This document shows, in pieces, positions 1 to 7,437 of a DNA stretch of 64,000 nt. The notes below the pieces were generated by a model. It saw nothing but the letters and a program-made list of their open reading frames with translations, was not told where the DNA came from and did no database searches. This DNA comes from Mesorhizobium sp. CA14 (lineage in GTDB: Bacteria; Pseudomonadota; Alphaproteobacteria; Rhizobiales; Rhizobiaceae), in the NCBI RefSeq assembly GCF_020165195.1, contig NZ_JAIUHR010000002.1, positions 124,001 to 188,000 of the forward strand. Direction: 5' to 3'. Numbering within the stretch: the stretch's first letter is position 1; the number at the start of each line of letters is the position of its first letter. The translations under genes were made by a program, and so were the position numbers.

Positions 1-2
1 CC

Positions 3-95
3 GAGCAAGGGCTGCTGGATCCTGTCGGGCCAAGTGCCGCGCTCAGCATGTTCGACCAGCTCTGGTCGCGCGACCGTAAGGGACCGCCGAGATGA
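3..95 (+). CDS. C-terminal tail of an unidentified protein (partial)
   Basis: An open frame enters from the left edge and ends at a TGA at 93-95. The last 30 residues finish in MFDQLWSRDRKGPPR, a charged, protein-like tail. The other two plus frames have less natural composition. Too little is visible to name a family. It could also be chance, since only about 90 nt are seen. Confidence 0.3.
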   Translation, partial: EQGLLDPVGPSAALSMFDQLWSRDRKGPPR

Positions 96-151
96 CGCAG
101 GCCCGCCGGCCGTGCCCTTGCCGAATATGAAGGTCACAAAATATCTCACCG

Positions 152-176
152 GGAACATCGTTTGATCCTGTTGGTT
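152..176 (+). promoter_or_regulatory. Candidate EcfG (general stress response) promoter upstream of the YciE-like gene
   Basis: GGAAC at 152-156 is followed by 16 nt and then GGTT at 173-176, one mismatch from the alphaproteobacterial EcfG consensus GGAAC-N16/17-CGTT. The -10 element is 32 nt before the ATG at 209. DUF892/YciE-like genes are frequent members of the EcfG regulon, which fits. This is a motif match only; no transcription start is known. Confidence 0.5.
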
Positions 177-208
177 TTGGAACAGCAACCCAACCGAAGG
201 AGACGTCG

Positions 209-730
209 ATGGTGAAGAAAAGTTCGTCCGGCAAGGCGAACGGCCTGGAAAGCCTGTTCGTGGACGGTCTGAAAGACCTGTACTACGCGGAAAAGAAAAT
301 TCTGAAGACACTGCCGAAGATGGCCAAGGCGGCGCAGGCAGAAGACGTGAGCGCGGCTTTCGAAAAGCATCGCACCGAGACGGAAGGACAGGTCGACCGG
401 CTCGAGCAGGTTTTCGAAATGTTGGGCAAGCCGGCGCGGGGCAAGACCTGCCCAGCGATCGACGGCATCATCGAAGAGGGTTCGGAGGTCCTCGAGGAAT
501 ACAAGGACGAGCCGGCACTCGACGCGGGCCTTGTGGCGGCCGCCCAGGCGGTCGAGCACTATGAAATAGCGCGCTACGGCACGCTGATCGCCTGGGCGGA
601 GCAACTGGGGCTGAAAGACGCCCTCCCCTTGCTGCGCGAGACCCTCAAGGAAGAATCCGCCACCGACGAGGCACTTACCAAGCTCGGCGAAAGCGGTGCG
701 AACGAGCGGGCCCTGCAGGCGGCCGCGTGA
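209..730 (+). CDS. YciE/DUF892 family ferritin-like protein
   Basis: A 173-residue protein of the DUF892 (YciE/YciF) family, predicted to fold as a ferritin-like four-helix bundle. After a short basic N-terminus it carries the family start GLESLFVDGLKDLYYAEK. Later helices are rich in Glu and His that could bind a di-iron centre (residues such as those in EHYEIARYG). Length is usual for the family. The start is set by AAGGAGA at 197-203, six bases before ATG 209. Members are linked to osmotic and general stress, and the upstream EcfG-like promoter supports that. The exact biochemical role of the family is not settled. A strong hairpin follows the stop. Confidence 0.9.
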   Translation: MVKKSSSGKANGLESLFVDGLKDLYYAEKKILKTLPKMAKAAQAEDVSAAFEKHRTETEGQVDRLEQVFEMLGKPARGKTCPAIDGIIEEGSEVLEEYKDEPALDAGLVAAAQAVEHYEIARYGTLIAWAEQLGLKDALPLLRETLKEESATDEALTKLGESGANERALQAAA

Positions 731-777
731 GGCGCCTGGTATAAGCTCGTTTGCATGCCAAGGCCAAGTTTGGCGAT

Positions 778-804
778 GCGGCCCCGGTCTGCGACCGGGG
801 CTGC
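778..804 (+). terminator. Hairpin terminator after the YciE-like gene
   Basis: GCCCCGGTC at 781-789 and GACCGGGGC at 793-801 form a perfect 9-bp stem with a TGC loop, and flanking GC/GC pairs extend it. It lies 50 nt after the stop at 730. The T-run behind it is weak (GATCTTT), so termination is likely but not certain. Confidence 0.6.
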
Positions 805-833
805 GATCTTTGGTGACCAGATCTTTGGTGACC
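805..833. repeat. Tandem 15-bp direct repeat
   Basis: GATCTTTGGTGACC occurs at 805-818 and again at 820-833, separated by one A, so the unit is 15 bp. It directly follows the terminator hairpin. The rest of 834-1113 holds no gene I can support. Confidence 0.7.
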
Positions 834-1113
834 CACCGCCAGGAGCGTGCGAAGGCGGGGGCAGCCTTTAGCTAGACCTTTTCCGGTCGAAACATATCGA
901 CCGTAGGTGTTCCAATCGCTTGGTTGATATAACGGCGGTCGGCGGCCTGACGACAAAGTGCTCATCATCGAGAACGCAATCACCGGTAAACCGAGAATCC
1001 TTCTAAGCTGGGGCAAGTGCGCAAAGAACTGCTGCCACAGATTATCGAGAAGGACAGAGCGCCGCGCCGATTGCTGCCAGGAGCCCCAGCTGGGGTTACC
1101 GCGGAAGGCGGTC

Positions 1114-1359
1114 CTACTTGGAGCCTCGGCTCTTGTTATGGGCACTTTCTTGATTTTTACCGCGAAGGATATTGCGATCGTCTGGATCAACCAGGTCAGG
1201 CGTGTCGCCCTGGAGGCTCGACCCCTTCCGCCGTGCCTCGCGCTCCGCCGCCGACCGCTTCAGCTCCGCTTCGGCCTCGAATTCCTTGGGCGCGTTCTTC
1301 GTGTTCTCACGCTTCTCGATGACACGTATCTGCTGATCGTGGGTCGTGCGTCCAGTCAT
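1114..1359 (-). CDS. Small hydrophilic protein, probable EcfG-regulon member
   Basis: An 81-residue, highly charged protein beginning MTGRTTHDQQIRVIEKR and continuing through a Glu/Lys/Ala-rich helix (EFEAEAELKRSAAEREAR) to a polar tail with DPDDRNILRG. There is no signal peptide or membrane segment. The frame stays open further upstream, but the ATG at 1357-1359 has AGGAGCG on the minus strand a few bases before it. A perfect EcfG-type promoter lies 26 nt upstream. I do not recognise a named family; similar small proteins occur in rhizobia. A stress-related role is inferred from the promoter alone. Confidence 0.7.
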   Translation of the reverse strand: MTGRTTHDQQIRVIEKRENTKNAPKEFEAEAELKRSAAEREARRKGSSLQGDTPDLVDPDDRNILRGKNQESAHNKSRGSK

Positions 1360-1384
1360 TGCTCGCTCCTGCCTTTTTGACGGT

Positions 1385-1409
1385 AACGGCAGTTGGACTC
1401 GATCGTTCC
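1385..1409 (-). promoter_or_regulatory. Consensus EcfG-type promoter
   Basis: Read on the minus strand, GGAAC (1409-1405), 16 nt, then CGTT (1388-1385): an exact match to the alphaproteobacterial EcfG consensus with the right spacing. It ends 26 nt before the start codon at 1359. Confidence 0.65.
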
Positions 1410-1456
1410 GCCCTACGAGGAGTTTCCTTGGGCAAAATGCGATATGGCGAGAATAG

Positions 1457-1640
1457 CGGTCCAGCGGCCTGGGCATCGGCAAGCCGAGGCTCATCCGGAC
1501 ACTGGCAGAGCGCCTGCGATCGATGCAAAGCGTCTCGACATCGGAAGGCTTCCGTCTCAACTGTCGCGCTGGTGGAGGGCGGCTGGGCTTATCCGACAGT
1601 GCCAAGATCTTCGAAGCCGGAAAGCTCGTCATCCGAGCAG
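1457..1640 (+). pseudogene. Possible remnant of a P-loop ATPase (cyclase-type AAA ATPase)
   Basis: In one plus frame, directly after a TAG at 1454-1456, the translation runs LGIGKPRLIRTLAERL, then about 15 residues on, GFRLNC. This resembles the Walker A and following helix of the AAA ATPase domain in adenylate-cyclase-type regulators (usual form GIGKSRL...L.ERL). There is no start codon, the upstream part of the domain is missing, and similarity stops near the 3' end of the PRC-barrel gene on the other strand. Chance resemblance is possible. Confidence 0.2.
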
Positions 1641-1915
1641 AGCAGCCGCGGGTGCGTCGGATCGGTAATGTCGAGCTTGTCCCAAGGTATGCGATAGAGC
1701 CCTGGCCGGCGACGCAGTCCGAAGAAATCGAGCAATGCGGTGCCGACGGTCGATGCGGACAGACGTTCCAACGCGGCGAAGATGCCGACATGAAATTCGG
1801 TAACGACGAGATCGTCACCATCCTGCTCGGCGATGATCTCCTCGATGTAGCCGACGGGCCTACCGCGCTTAGACCAGACGCGCCGACCAGCCAGATGCTC
1901 GAGGTTCACGTTCAT
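1589..1915 (-). CDS. PRC-barrel domain protein (distal gene of the operon)
   Basis: A 108-residue protein. Its N-terminal half has a PRC-barrel pattern: LEHLAGRRVWSKRGRPVGYIEEI, then a hydrophobic strand region (LVVTEFHVG). The C-terminal half continues with GLYRIPWDKLDI. PRC-barrels are small beta-barrel modules used in RNA processing and regulatory proteins. The ATG at 1913-1915 lies two bases after the TGA of the upstream gene (1918-1920), with GGGAGCC before it, so the two are translationally coupled. It is the last gene of a four-gene minus-strand operon headed by a lipoprotein and a metal transporter. Function is unknown; a regulatory role towards the transporter is inference. Confidence 0.7.
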   Translation of the reverse strand: MNVNLEHLAGRRVWSKRGRPVGYIEEIIAEQDGDDLVVTEFHVGIFAALERLSASTVGTALLDFFGLRRRPGLYRIPWDKLDITDPTHPRLLCSDDELSGFEDLGTVG

Positions 1916-1917
1916 CC

Positions 1918-2280
1918 TCAGGCTCCCGGGATTCGGCCGACGACGTAATTGCGAAGCCAGTTCTGCCAGGCCAAGATTTTGGTCCTGCGAACGTCGATAT
2001 CGAATTCGATGTCGACGCCGATGTCGCGCACCTTGTTCCACGCGATCCGATGCGGCCTCGCCTGGCGCTTGCCACTGAGCTTTGCCGCGAGCTGGGCGGC
2101 CCATCGGCCAGGCTGCGCGCCAAGCCGGCGCGCCAATGCGATCGAGCCGAGTTCGACGGCAACGAGCCTGGGCGGCTTCCCCGGCCTCAGCTCTGCGACC
2201 AGGCCATCAACCTTGCCGATCTTGACCTGCTCGCGATCGACGACCTGCTTGTCCAGTATATCGCGCAGCAGTTGCATCAT
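1918..2280 (-). CDS. PRC-barrel-like protein next to the Nramp transporter
   Basis: A 120-residue protein starting MMQLLRDILDKQVVDREQ with a PRC-barrel signature just after (VKIGKVDGLVAEL), then PPRLVAVELG. A basic middle part (AKLSGKRQARPHR) is followed by IAWNKVRDIGVDI. The second half echoes the downstream neighbour, which has IPWDKLDI at the same place, so the two genes may be old duplicates. Its ATG overlaps the stop of the Nramp gene by four bases. No membrane segment is visible. Function is unknown. Confidence 0.7.
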   Translation of the reverse strand: MMQLLRDILDKQVVDREQVKIGKVDGLVAELRPGKPPRLVAVELGSIALARRLGAQPGRWAAQLAAKLSGKRQARPHRIAWNKVRDIGVDIEFDIDVRRTKILAWQNWLRNYVVGRIPGA

Positions 2281-3497
2281 GTGCCTCCGAATATCTGCAG
2301 CGGAATGGTCACCACCGCCAGCACGAAGCCGAGCGCGATGACGAAGATCACGGCCGCGTTCGAAATGACACCGTTGCGATGCTTGCCGACATAGCGGTCG
2401 TCGTTCAGCAGGAAAAGGAACGGCACGACCGTCAGCGGCAGGCTGGCCGCGGTCAGCGCCATCGAGAAGATGGTGAGCCTCAGCGGATCGACGCCAAGCG
2501 CTATCGGAACGGCGGCAAGGAAAAGCGTGAGTGTGTAGACGAGGCTGAATCCGGGATCGTCGCGCGGCTTGAGATCCTCGCCCCAGGTCCAGCCGAATCC
2601 CTGCGCGACGAGATAGGCCTGCTGCAAAGCCACTTCGAGAGCGGCGCCGAAACAGGCGATGCCTAGCGAAGCAACGAAAAGGACGAAGCCCCAGAAGCCG
2701 AAGATCGGGATCAGCAGCAGCGGAAGCTGGTTATAGTCGTTCACTTCGGTAACGCCGTGAGCACCGAGAACCAGCGCCGCCACGATCAGAACGGCCACCG
2801 AAATCGTTCCGCCAAAGCCCATGCCAAGACCGGCTATCGCCCGATTGGCGCCAAGATAGCTCTTGTCCCACTGGTCCTCGATCGCGCCAGAGGAATAGAA
2901 CATGAAAAGGTAAGGCGAGATCGAGGCGCCGAGAATGCTGACGGCCATGAACCAGTATTTTGCTGTGTCGTGCTGCGGCAGGCTGGGCATGGCCCCGACC
3001 GACACCTCTTTCCATTCGGGGCGGAGCATCACCGCCCCGACCACGAAGCAGAGCGTGACCAAGCCAAGCATCGATACCCCTTTCTCGATGAGGCCGAACG
3101 TGCCTTTCCACAGCAGCAGCCAGGCAAGAAAAGCAACCGGCAAGGCCCACCACTGGAAACCGATTCCTGTGGCAAGCTCGGCGGCAATGGCAACGCCACC
3201 TATCTCGGCGGAAAGCACCAGGAAATTGACCAGCAAGACCGCAAGCAGCGGCCAAATGAAAGCGTGAAAGCCGAAACGTTCGCGAATACCGTCGACGATG
3301 GTGTGATGGCTCACGGCGGCGAACCGGCCAGCCATCTCGACCAGGAAGGCTATGCAGACGGTGCCAAGTACAATCGCCCAGATGAGCTCGTAGCCGAACA
3401 ATGCACCGGCCTGCGCCGCCGTCGCCATCGACCCGACCTCCAGGAAACCACCGACGCTGGTGACGACACCGAGCGAAATTTCCAGAAGTTTCTTCAT
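2277..3497 (-). CDS. Nramp-type divalent metal transporter, divergent clade
   Basis: A 406-residue membrane protein with about eleven hydrophobic segments and the overall Nramp (SLC11) layout. The first segment reads LGVVTSVGGFLEVGSMATAAQAGALFGY when joined, but the metal-binding DPGN of classical MntH is replaced by EVGS. The sixth segment has GASISPYLFMFY where MntH has a conserved Met-containing motif. It therefore belongs to an outlying Nramp clade and substrate should not be assumed to be manganese; magnesium or another ion is possible. It overlaps the lipoprotein gene upstream (ATGA) and the PRC-barrel gene downstream by four bases each, so all are one operon. Confidence 0.8.
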   Translation of the reverse strand: MKKLLEISLGVVTSVGGFLEVGSMATAAQAGALFGYELIWAIVLGTVCIAFLVEMAGRFAAVSHHTIVDGIRERFGFHAFIWPLLAVLLVNFLVLSAEIGGVAIAAELATGIGFQWWALPVAFLAWLLLWKGTFGLIEKGVSMLGLVTLCFVVGAVMLRPEWKEVSVGAMPSLPQHDTAKYWFMAVSILGASISPYLFMFYSSGAIEDQWDKSYLGANRAIAGLGMGFGGTISVAVLIVAALVLGAHGVTEVNDYNQLPLLLIPIFGFWGFVLFVASLGIACFGAALEVALQQAYLVAQGFGWTWGEDLKPRDDPGFSLVYTLTLFLAAVPIALGVDPLRLTIFSMALTAASLPLTVVPFLFLLNDDRYVGKHRNGVISNAAVIFVIALGFVLAVVTIPLQIFGGT

Positions 3498-3925
3498 CGT
3501 TCCGGCGAGACATAGTTTCGATAAGCGGTTGCGAGATCGCCTTGCGCGGCCCGAAGCTCCTGTTGCGCCTGACCGACCTGCGCATGCTGTGCGGCCTCGA
3601 CCGCGCCTTTGGCCCGTTTTGCCGCGTTCGACAGCCGGCTGACAGCCGCTGCTAACGCATCTCGCTTTGCCGGGTCGGACGCAGACGCCGATTCCACTTG
3701 CCGGCCGGCCTCGTCGAGCGTCCCGGCAAAGGATTGCAAGGCAGAGGATGCGTAGTGTGTCGGCGCCGCGCCGGAAAGCCAGGCATCGCTCACCAGCACT
3801 GCCGCCTGCGCCGACGAGGCCGCAAGCTTCGATTGCTGGTCAATAGTTTCAGATGAGGAGCAGGAGGCAAGCATCGGTGCAAGCACCTGCAGTAGCGCCA
3901 GACTTCGCCAGGCAATGCTGCTCAA
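3494..3925 (-). CDS. Putative lipoprotein with alanine-rich helical domain
   Basis: A 143-residue protein if started at the TTG (3923-3925), which has GGGAGG and AGGAGAG upstream. The N-terminus gives a hydrophobic stretch ending in the lipobox LASC followed by SSS, typical of an exported lipoprotein. The mature part is Ala/Gln/Lys-rich and helical, with a long amphipathic run (AVSRLSNAAKRAKGAVEAAQ). No family was recognised. Its stop overlaps the ATG of the Nramp gene, so it heads that operon. The open frame extends further upstream, but those residues are shadow-like. Confidence 0.6.
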   Translation of the reverse strand: MSSIAWRSLALLQVLAPMLASCSSSETIDQQSKLAASSAQAAVLVSDAWLSGAAPTHYASSALQSFAGTLDEAGRQVESASASDPAKRDALAAAVSRLSNAAKRAKGAVEAAQHAQVGQAQQELRAAQGDLATAYRNYVSPER

Positions 3926-4048
3926 TGGCCTCCCTCTCTCCTGCTGCAAAACATGAAGATAAGGCCGCGCCGGTCGGAAGGTTCCGCATCGAGGACCAGT
4001 GGGACTGCCCCGATGTCGAAATCGTAAAACAGCCGATCGTGCAGGCGA

Positions 4049-4258
4049 GCGCCGAGGCTGATGCCGGGCTATATGCTGACCGAGAGGCTGGCGGATGCGA
4101 AGCTCGACCTGGCAAAGGTGAGCCAGGCCATACCGGCCAGGCGCATCGGCCGTCCCGAAGAGTTCGCGGCGCTGGCAGCCTTCCTTGCCTCTGATCGCGC
4201 CTCCTACATCACCGGCCAAGCCGTCGCCTGCGACGGCGGCGCGCTCTGGTTCATCTGA
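4049..4258 (+). pseudogene. C-terminal remnant of a short-chain dehydrogenase/reductase
   Basis: The last 65 or so codons encode a textbook SDR C-terminus: [11 protein letters not shown], then [19 protein letters not shown], then [13 protein letters not shown]. The Rossmann part (TGxxxGxG), the Ser/Tyr/Lys active site and any ribosome binding site are absent; 3926-4048 has no continuation in any frame. It is therefore a 5'-truncated relic wedged between the lipoprotein operon and tssH. Confidence 0.75.
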
Positions 4259-4281
4259 GGACGGCTTCCCTCACCGGAGGC

Positions 4282-7104
4282 CTATTCGAACGAGTAGGTA
4301 AATCCTTCCGGCGACGCACCCACGGTGACTTTTGCCATCTTCTTGCCCTCGAGCGAGCGGTTGAGCACGCCGCGGCTCAGTTCCGGCAGCAGCGTGTTGG
4401 TGAGGATGGCGTCGATCATGCGCCCGCCGGACTCGATCTCGGTGCAGCGCGCCTTGACCAGGTCCATCACGCCGTCGCCGATCACCAGTTCGGCATCGTT
4501 GGTGGCCTTGAGGCGCCTGGCGATCTTGCCGAACTGGTGACGGGCGATCGCCTCGATCATGGAATCCGACAACGGGTAGTAGGGTATCGTGACGACGCGG
4601 CCGAGGAAGGCGGCCGGGAAGACCTTCAGCAGCGGGGCGCGCAACGCCGTGTCGAGATCGTCGATGCCGGTCCGCACCGTGCCGTTCTTCGTGCGATCCA
4701 TGATGACGTCGGAACCGACATTTGAGGTGAGCAGGATCAGCGTGTTCTTGAAGTCGATGCGACGGCCTTCGCTGTCGTCCATCATGCCCTTGTCGAAGAC
4801 CTGGAAGAATATTTCGTGCACGTCCGGATGCGCCTTCTCGACCTCGTCGAGCAGGATCACCGAATAGGGTTTCCTGCGCACGGCCTCGGTCAGGATGCCG
4901 CCCTTGCCGTAGCCGACATAGCCGGGCGGTGCGCCCTTGAGCGTCGAGACGGTGTGCGCTTCCTGGAACTCCGACATGTTGATCGAGATCAGGTTCTGCT
5001 CGCCGCCGTAAAGCGTCTCGGCGAGTGCCAGCGCGGTCTCGGTCTTGCCGACGCCGGAGGGGCCGCAAAGCAGGAACACGCCGACCGGTTTTTCCGGCGC
5101 GCCGAGGCCGGCGCGGCTGGTCTGCACGCGCCTGGCGATCATCTCCATGGCGTGATCCTGGCCGACGACGCGCTCGGACAGGGTCGCGGCGAGCTTGAGC
5201 GCCTTCTCGGTCTGGCTGGAAAGCATGCGTCCGGTCGGGATGCCGGTCCAATCCTGCACCACGGCGGCGACCGCGTTGCGGTCGACCGACGGCAGGATGA
5301 GCGGTGTCTCGCCTTGCGCCGCGGCAAGATCGGCCATCAGTTCGCGCAGTCGCGCCAGGTTGGCAGCGGCTTCGTCCGCCGGCTCGGCTGAAGTTGTTTC
5401 GGCCTTTGCAGTCCTGGCTCCATTGGCTTTCGAGGCCTTCTTGGTCTCGTCAGCCTTGCCCTCGCCAATCTTGCTTTCGGGGGCCTTTTGCTCGGGCGCG
5501 TTTTCCGCGCCCTCCGCGCTGTCCGTCACTGCGGCGGTCTCTTCGGCCGCCTCGTCGAGCGGCACGCCCTCGCCACGCAATTTTGCTCGCAGGTCGAGTA
5601 TCTCGGTCACCAAAGTCTTTTCCCGGTCCCAGCGCGCCTGGGCGGCGGCCAAGCTCGTCTCGGTTTCCGCCAGCCCGGCATCGACGCGGGCCTGCCGTTC
5701 GGCGACATCGATGCCGATCGCCGCCTCGCGGCCGATGATGCCGCTCTCGACCTCCAGCGCCTGACGGCGGCGCAGGATGTCCTCGACCTCGGCCGGCGTG
5801 GCATGCTGCGAGACCGCGACGCGCGCGCAGGCGGTGTCGAGCAGGCTGACGGCTTTGTCCGGCAGCTGCCTGGCCGGGATATAGCGATGCGAAAGCGAGA
5901 CCGCCGCCTCGATCGCCTCGTCCAGGATCTGCACCTTGTGGTGCTGCTCCAGGACCCCCGCGACGCCGCGCAGCATCAGCACGGCCACCGCTTCGGAGGG
6001 CTCCTCGATCTTGACCACCTGGAAACGACGGGTGAGCGCCGGATCCTTCTCGATATGCTGCTTGTACTCGGCCCAGGTCGTGGCCGCGATGGTGCGAAGC
6101 TCGCCGCGCGCCAATGCCGGTTTCAGGAGATTGGCGGCATCGCCGGTGCCGGCCGCGCCGCCGGCGCCGATCAGCGTATGCGCCTCGTCGATGAACAGGA
6201 TGATCGGCATCTCTGAGGCCTGGACCTCGTCGATGACCGCCTTGAGCCGCTTCTCGAACTCGCCCTTGACGCTGGCGCCCGCCTGCATCAGCCCGACGTC
6301 GAGCATGCGCACGCTGACATTCTGCAGCGTCGGCGGCACGTCGCCCTGGGCGATGCGCAGCGCAAAACCCTCGACCACCGCCGTCTTGCCGACGCCCGCC
6401 TCGCCGGTGAGGATCGGGTTGTTTTGCCGGCGTCGCATCAGGATGTCGACGATCTGCCTTATTTCCGGATCGCGGCCGACGACCGGATCGATCTTGCCGT
6501 CGCGGGCGCGCTGGGTGAGGTCGGTGGCGTATTTCGCCAGCGCCGAATCCCCGCCCGGACCGCGCTTCATCGGCGCCTCCGCGGCGGGCTCGGCGGGCGG
6601 TGAGCCGGCTTCGAGCGAGCCTTCGGTGACATCGGCGAAGCGGGAAATCACCCCGTCAGCGTCGATCTTGTCGAACTCGGCGCTCATCTTCGACACCAGG
6701 CCTTCCAACACCGGCGTCTTGAGGCAGGCAAGCAGGATATGGGCGCTGCGTACCTCTTTCACGCCGAATTCGAGCTCGGCCAGGCTCCAGCCTTCCTGAA
6801 TGGCGTGGAAGATGTGATCCGAAAATTCTTCGATGGAAGTAGCGCCGTAAGGCAGCTTATCGACCGCGCGGGTTAGGTCGGCGGTCAGCCGGCTCACATC
6901 CAATCCAGCGTCTGCAACAATCATCTGAACATCAGAGCGATCGGATAGAACAAGTTGTTCGATGAAATGTACAAGCTCGACATAGGGATTACCCCGAAGT
7001 TTTGCGGCCCCAGCAGCCGCGCCAAAGGCGCGCTTGCTTGTCGGATTCAGCTTGTCGACTAATTCACTTCGCTTGACACTCTGCGATGATCGGCGCTGTT
7101 CCAT
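4282..7104 (-). CDS. tssH: T6SS disassembly ATPase TssH (ClpV)
   Basis: A 940-residue AAA+ unfoldase that strips contracted TssB/TssC sheath for reuse. It has a Clp-N double repeat (about 15-160), D1 with GEAGVGKT at 234-241 and ILFIDEAH at 302-309, a ClpB-type middle coil near 440-510, and D2 with GPSGVGKT at 681-688 and VILLDEVEKAH near 749-759. Between the coil and D2 lies an unusual Ala/Glu/Lys-rich low-complexity insert (about 515-585). The start chosen is the ATG at 7102-7104 (MEQRRSSQSVK); upstream codons in the same frame are not ClpV-like. It is transcribed away from tssA across a 333-bp gap. Confidence 0.95.
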   Translation of the reverse strand: MEQRRSSQSVKRSELVDKLNPTSKRAFGAAAGAAKLRGNPYVELVHFIEQLVLSDRSDVQMIVADAGLDVSRLTADLTRAVDKLPYGATSIEEFSDHIFHAIQEGWSLAELEFGVKEVRSAHILLACLKTPVLEGLVSKMSAEFDKIDADGVISRFADVTEGSLEAGSPPAEPAAEAPMKRGPGGDSALAKYATDLTQRARDGKIDPVVGRDPEIRQIVDILMRRRQNNPILTGEAGVGKTAVVEGFALRIAQGDVPPTLQNVSVRMLDVGLMQAGASVKGEFEKRLKAVIDEVQASEMPIILFIDEAHTLIGAGGAAGTGDAANLLKPALARGELRTIAATTWAEYKQHIEKDPALTRRFQVVKIEEPSEAVAVLMLRGVAGVLEQHHKVQILDEAIEAAVSLSHRYIPARQLPDKAVSLLDTACARVAVSQHATPAEVEDILRRRQALEVESGIIGREAAIGIDVAERQARVDAGLAETETSLAAAQARWDREKTLVTEILDLRAKLRGEGVPLDEAAEETAAVTDSAEGAENAPEQKAPESKIGEGKADETKKASKANGARTAKAETTSAEPADEAAANLARLRELMADLAAAQGETPLILPSVDRNAVAAVVQDWTGIPTGRMLSSQTEKALKLAATLSERVVGQDHAMEMIARRVQTSRAGLGAPEKPVGVFLLCGPSGVGKTETALALAETLYGGEQNLISINMSEFQEAHTVSTLKGAPPGYVGYGKGGILTEAVRRKPYSVILLDEVEKAHPDVHEIFFQVFDKGMMDDSEGRRIDFKNTLILLTSNVGSDVIMDRTKNGTVRTGIDDLDTALRAPLLKVFPAAFLGRVVTIPYYPLSDSMIEAIARHQFGKIARRLKATNDAELVIGDGVMDLVKARCTEIESGGRMIDAILTNTLLPELSRGVLNRSLEGKKMAKVTVGASPEGFTYSFE

Positions 7105-7437
7105 CGAACCTGCTCCCGCAACCTGCCGACCGTACCCTGCCATATAAGCGGCTGCTTGACAAAGCCGTGTGACGGATACGGCGTCTGGACCTACCCGGGG
7201 CGGCACCGCCCGGTTACACAAGCCTTGCAAACTCGTGGCCAACAAACACGATTGCTGTCCGGGCTATGCGAGCCATTTCACATACCGGGTCCGGCAATCG
7301 CGCAATGGGTTTCGCCGAAGAGAACGGCCGCGTTTAGCTTCCGTTAGTTTTTGCGCAGATGCTCAATTGTCGTCGCGTGAGGCCAGTGATAACGTCACGT
7401 CACATAGGGGTCTCAGGGCCGCTGGCTGGGGGTTGGT
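7105..7437. promoter_or_regulatory. Divergent control region between tssH and tssA
   Basis: A 333-bp gap without a convincing gene separates the divergent tssH and tssA. It should carry promoters for both T6SS transcripts. Visible features are an imperfect GC hairpin (CCGGGGCGG/CCGCCCGG near 7196-7213), a TTGACA near 7155, and a GTCAC direct repeat in AACGTCACGTCACAT just before tssA. I see no clear sigma-54 box (TGGCAC-N5-TTGC) on either strand, but no exhaustive scan was done. Confidence 0.4.

Noticed and set aside
958..1380. Plus-strand frame starting MLIIENAITGKP
   Set aside because: Overlaps the better supported minus-strand gene and its promoter; Arg/Cys-rich composition and no ribosome binding site.
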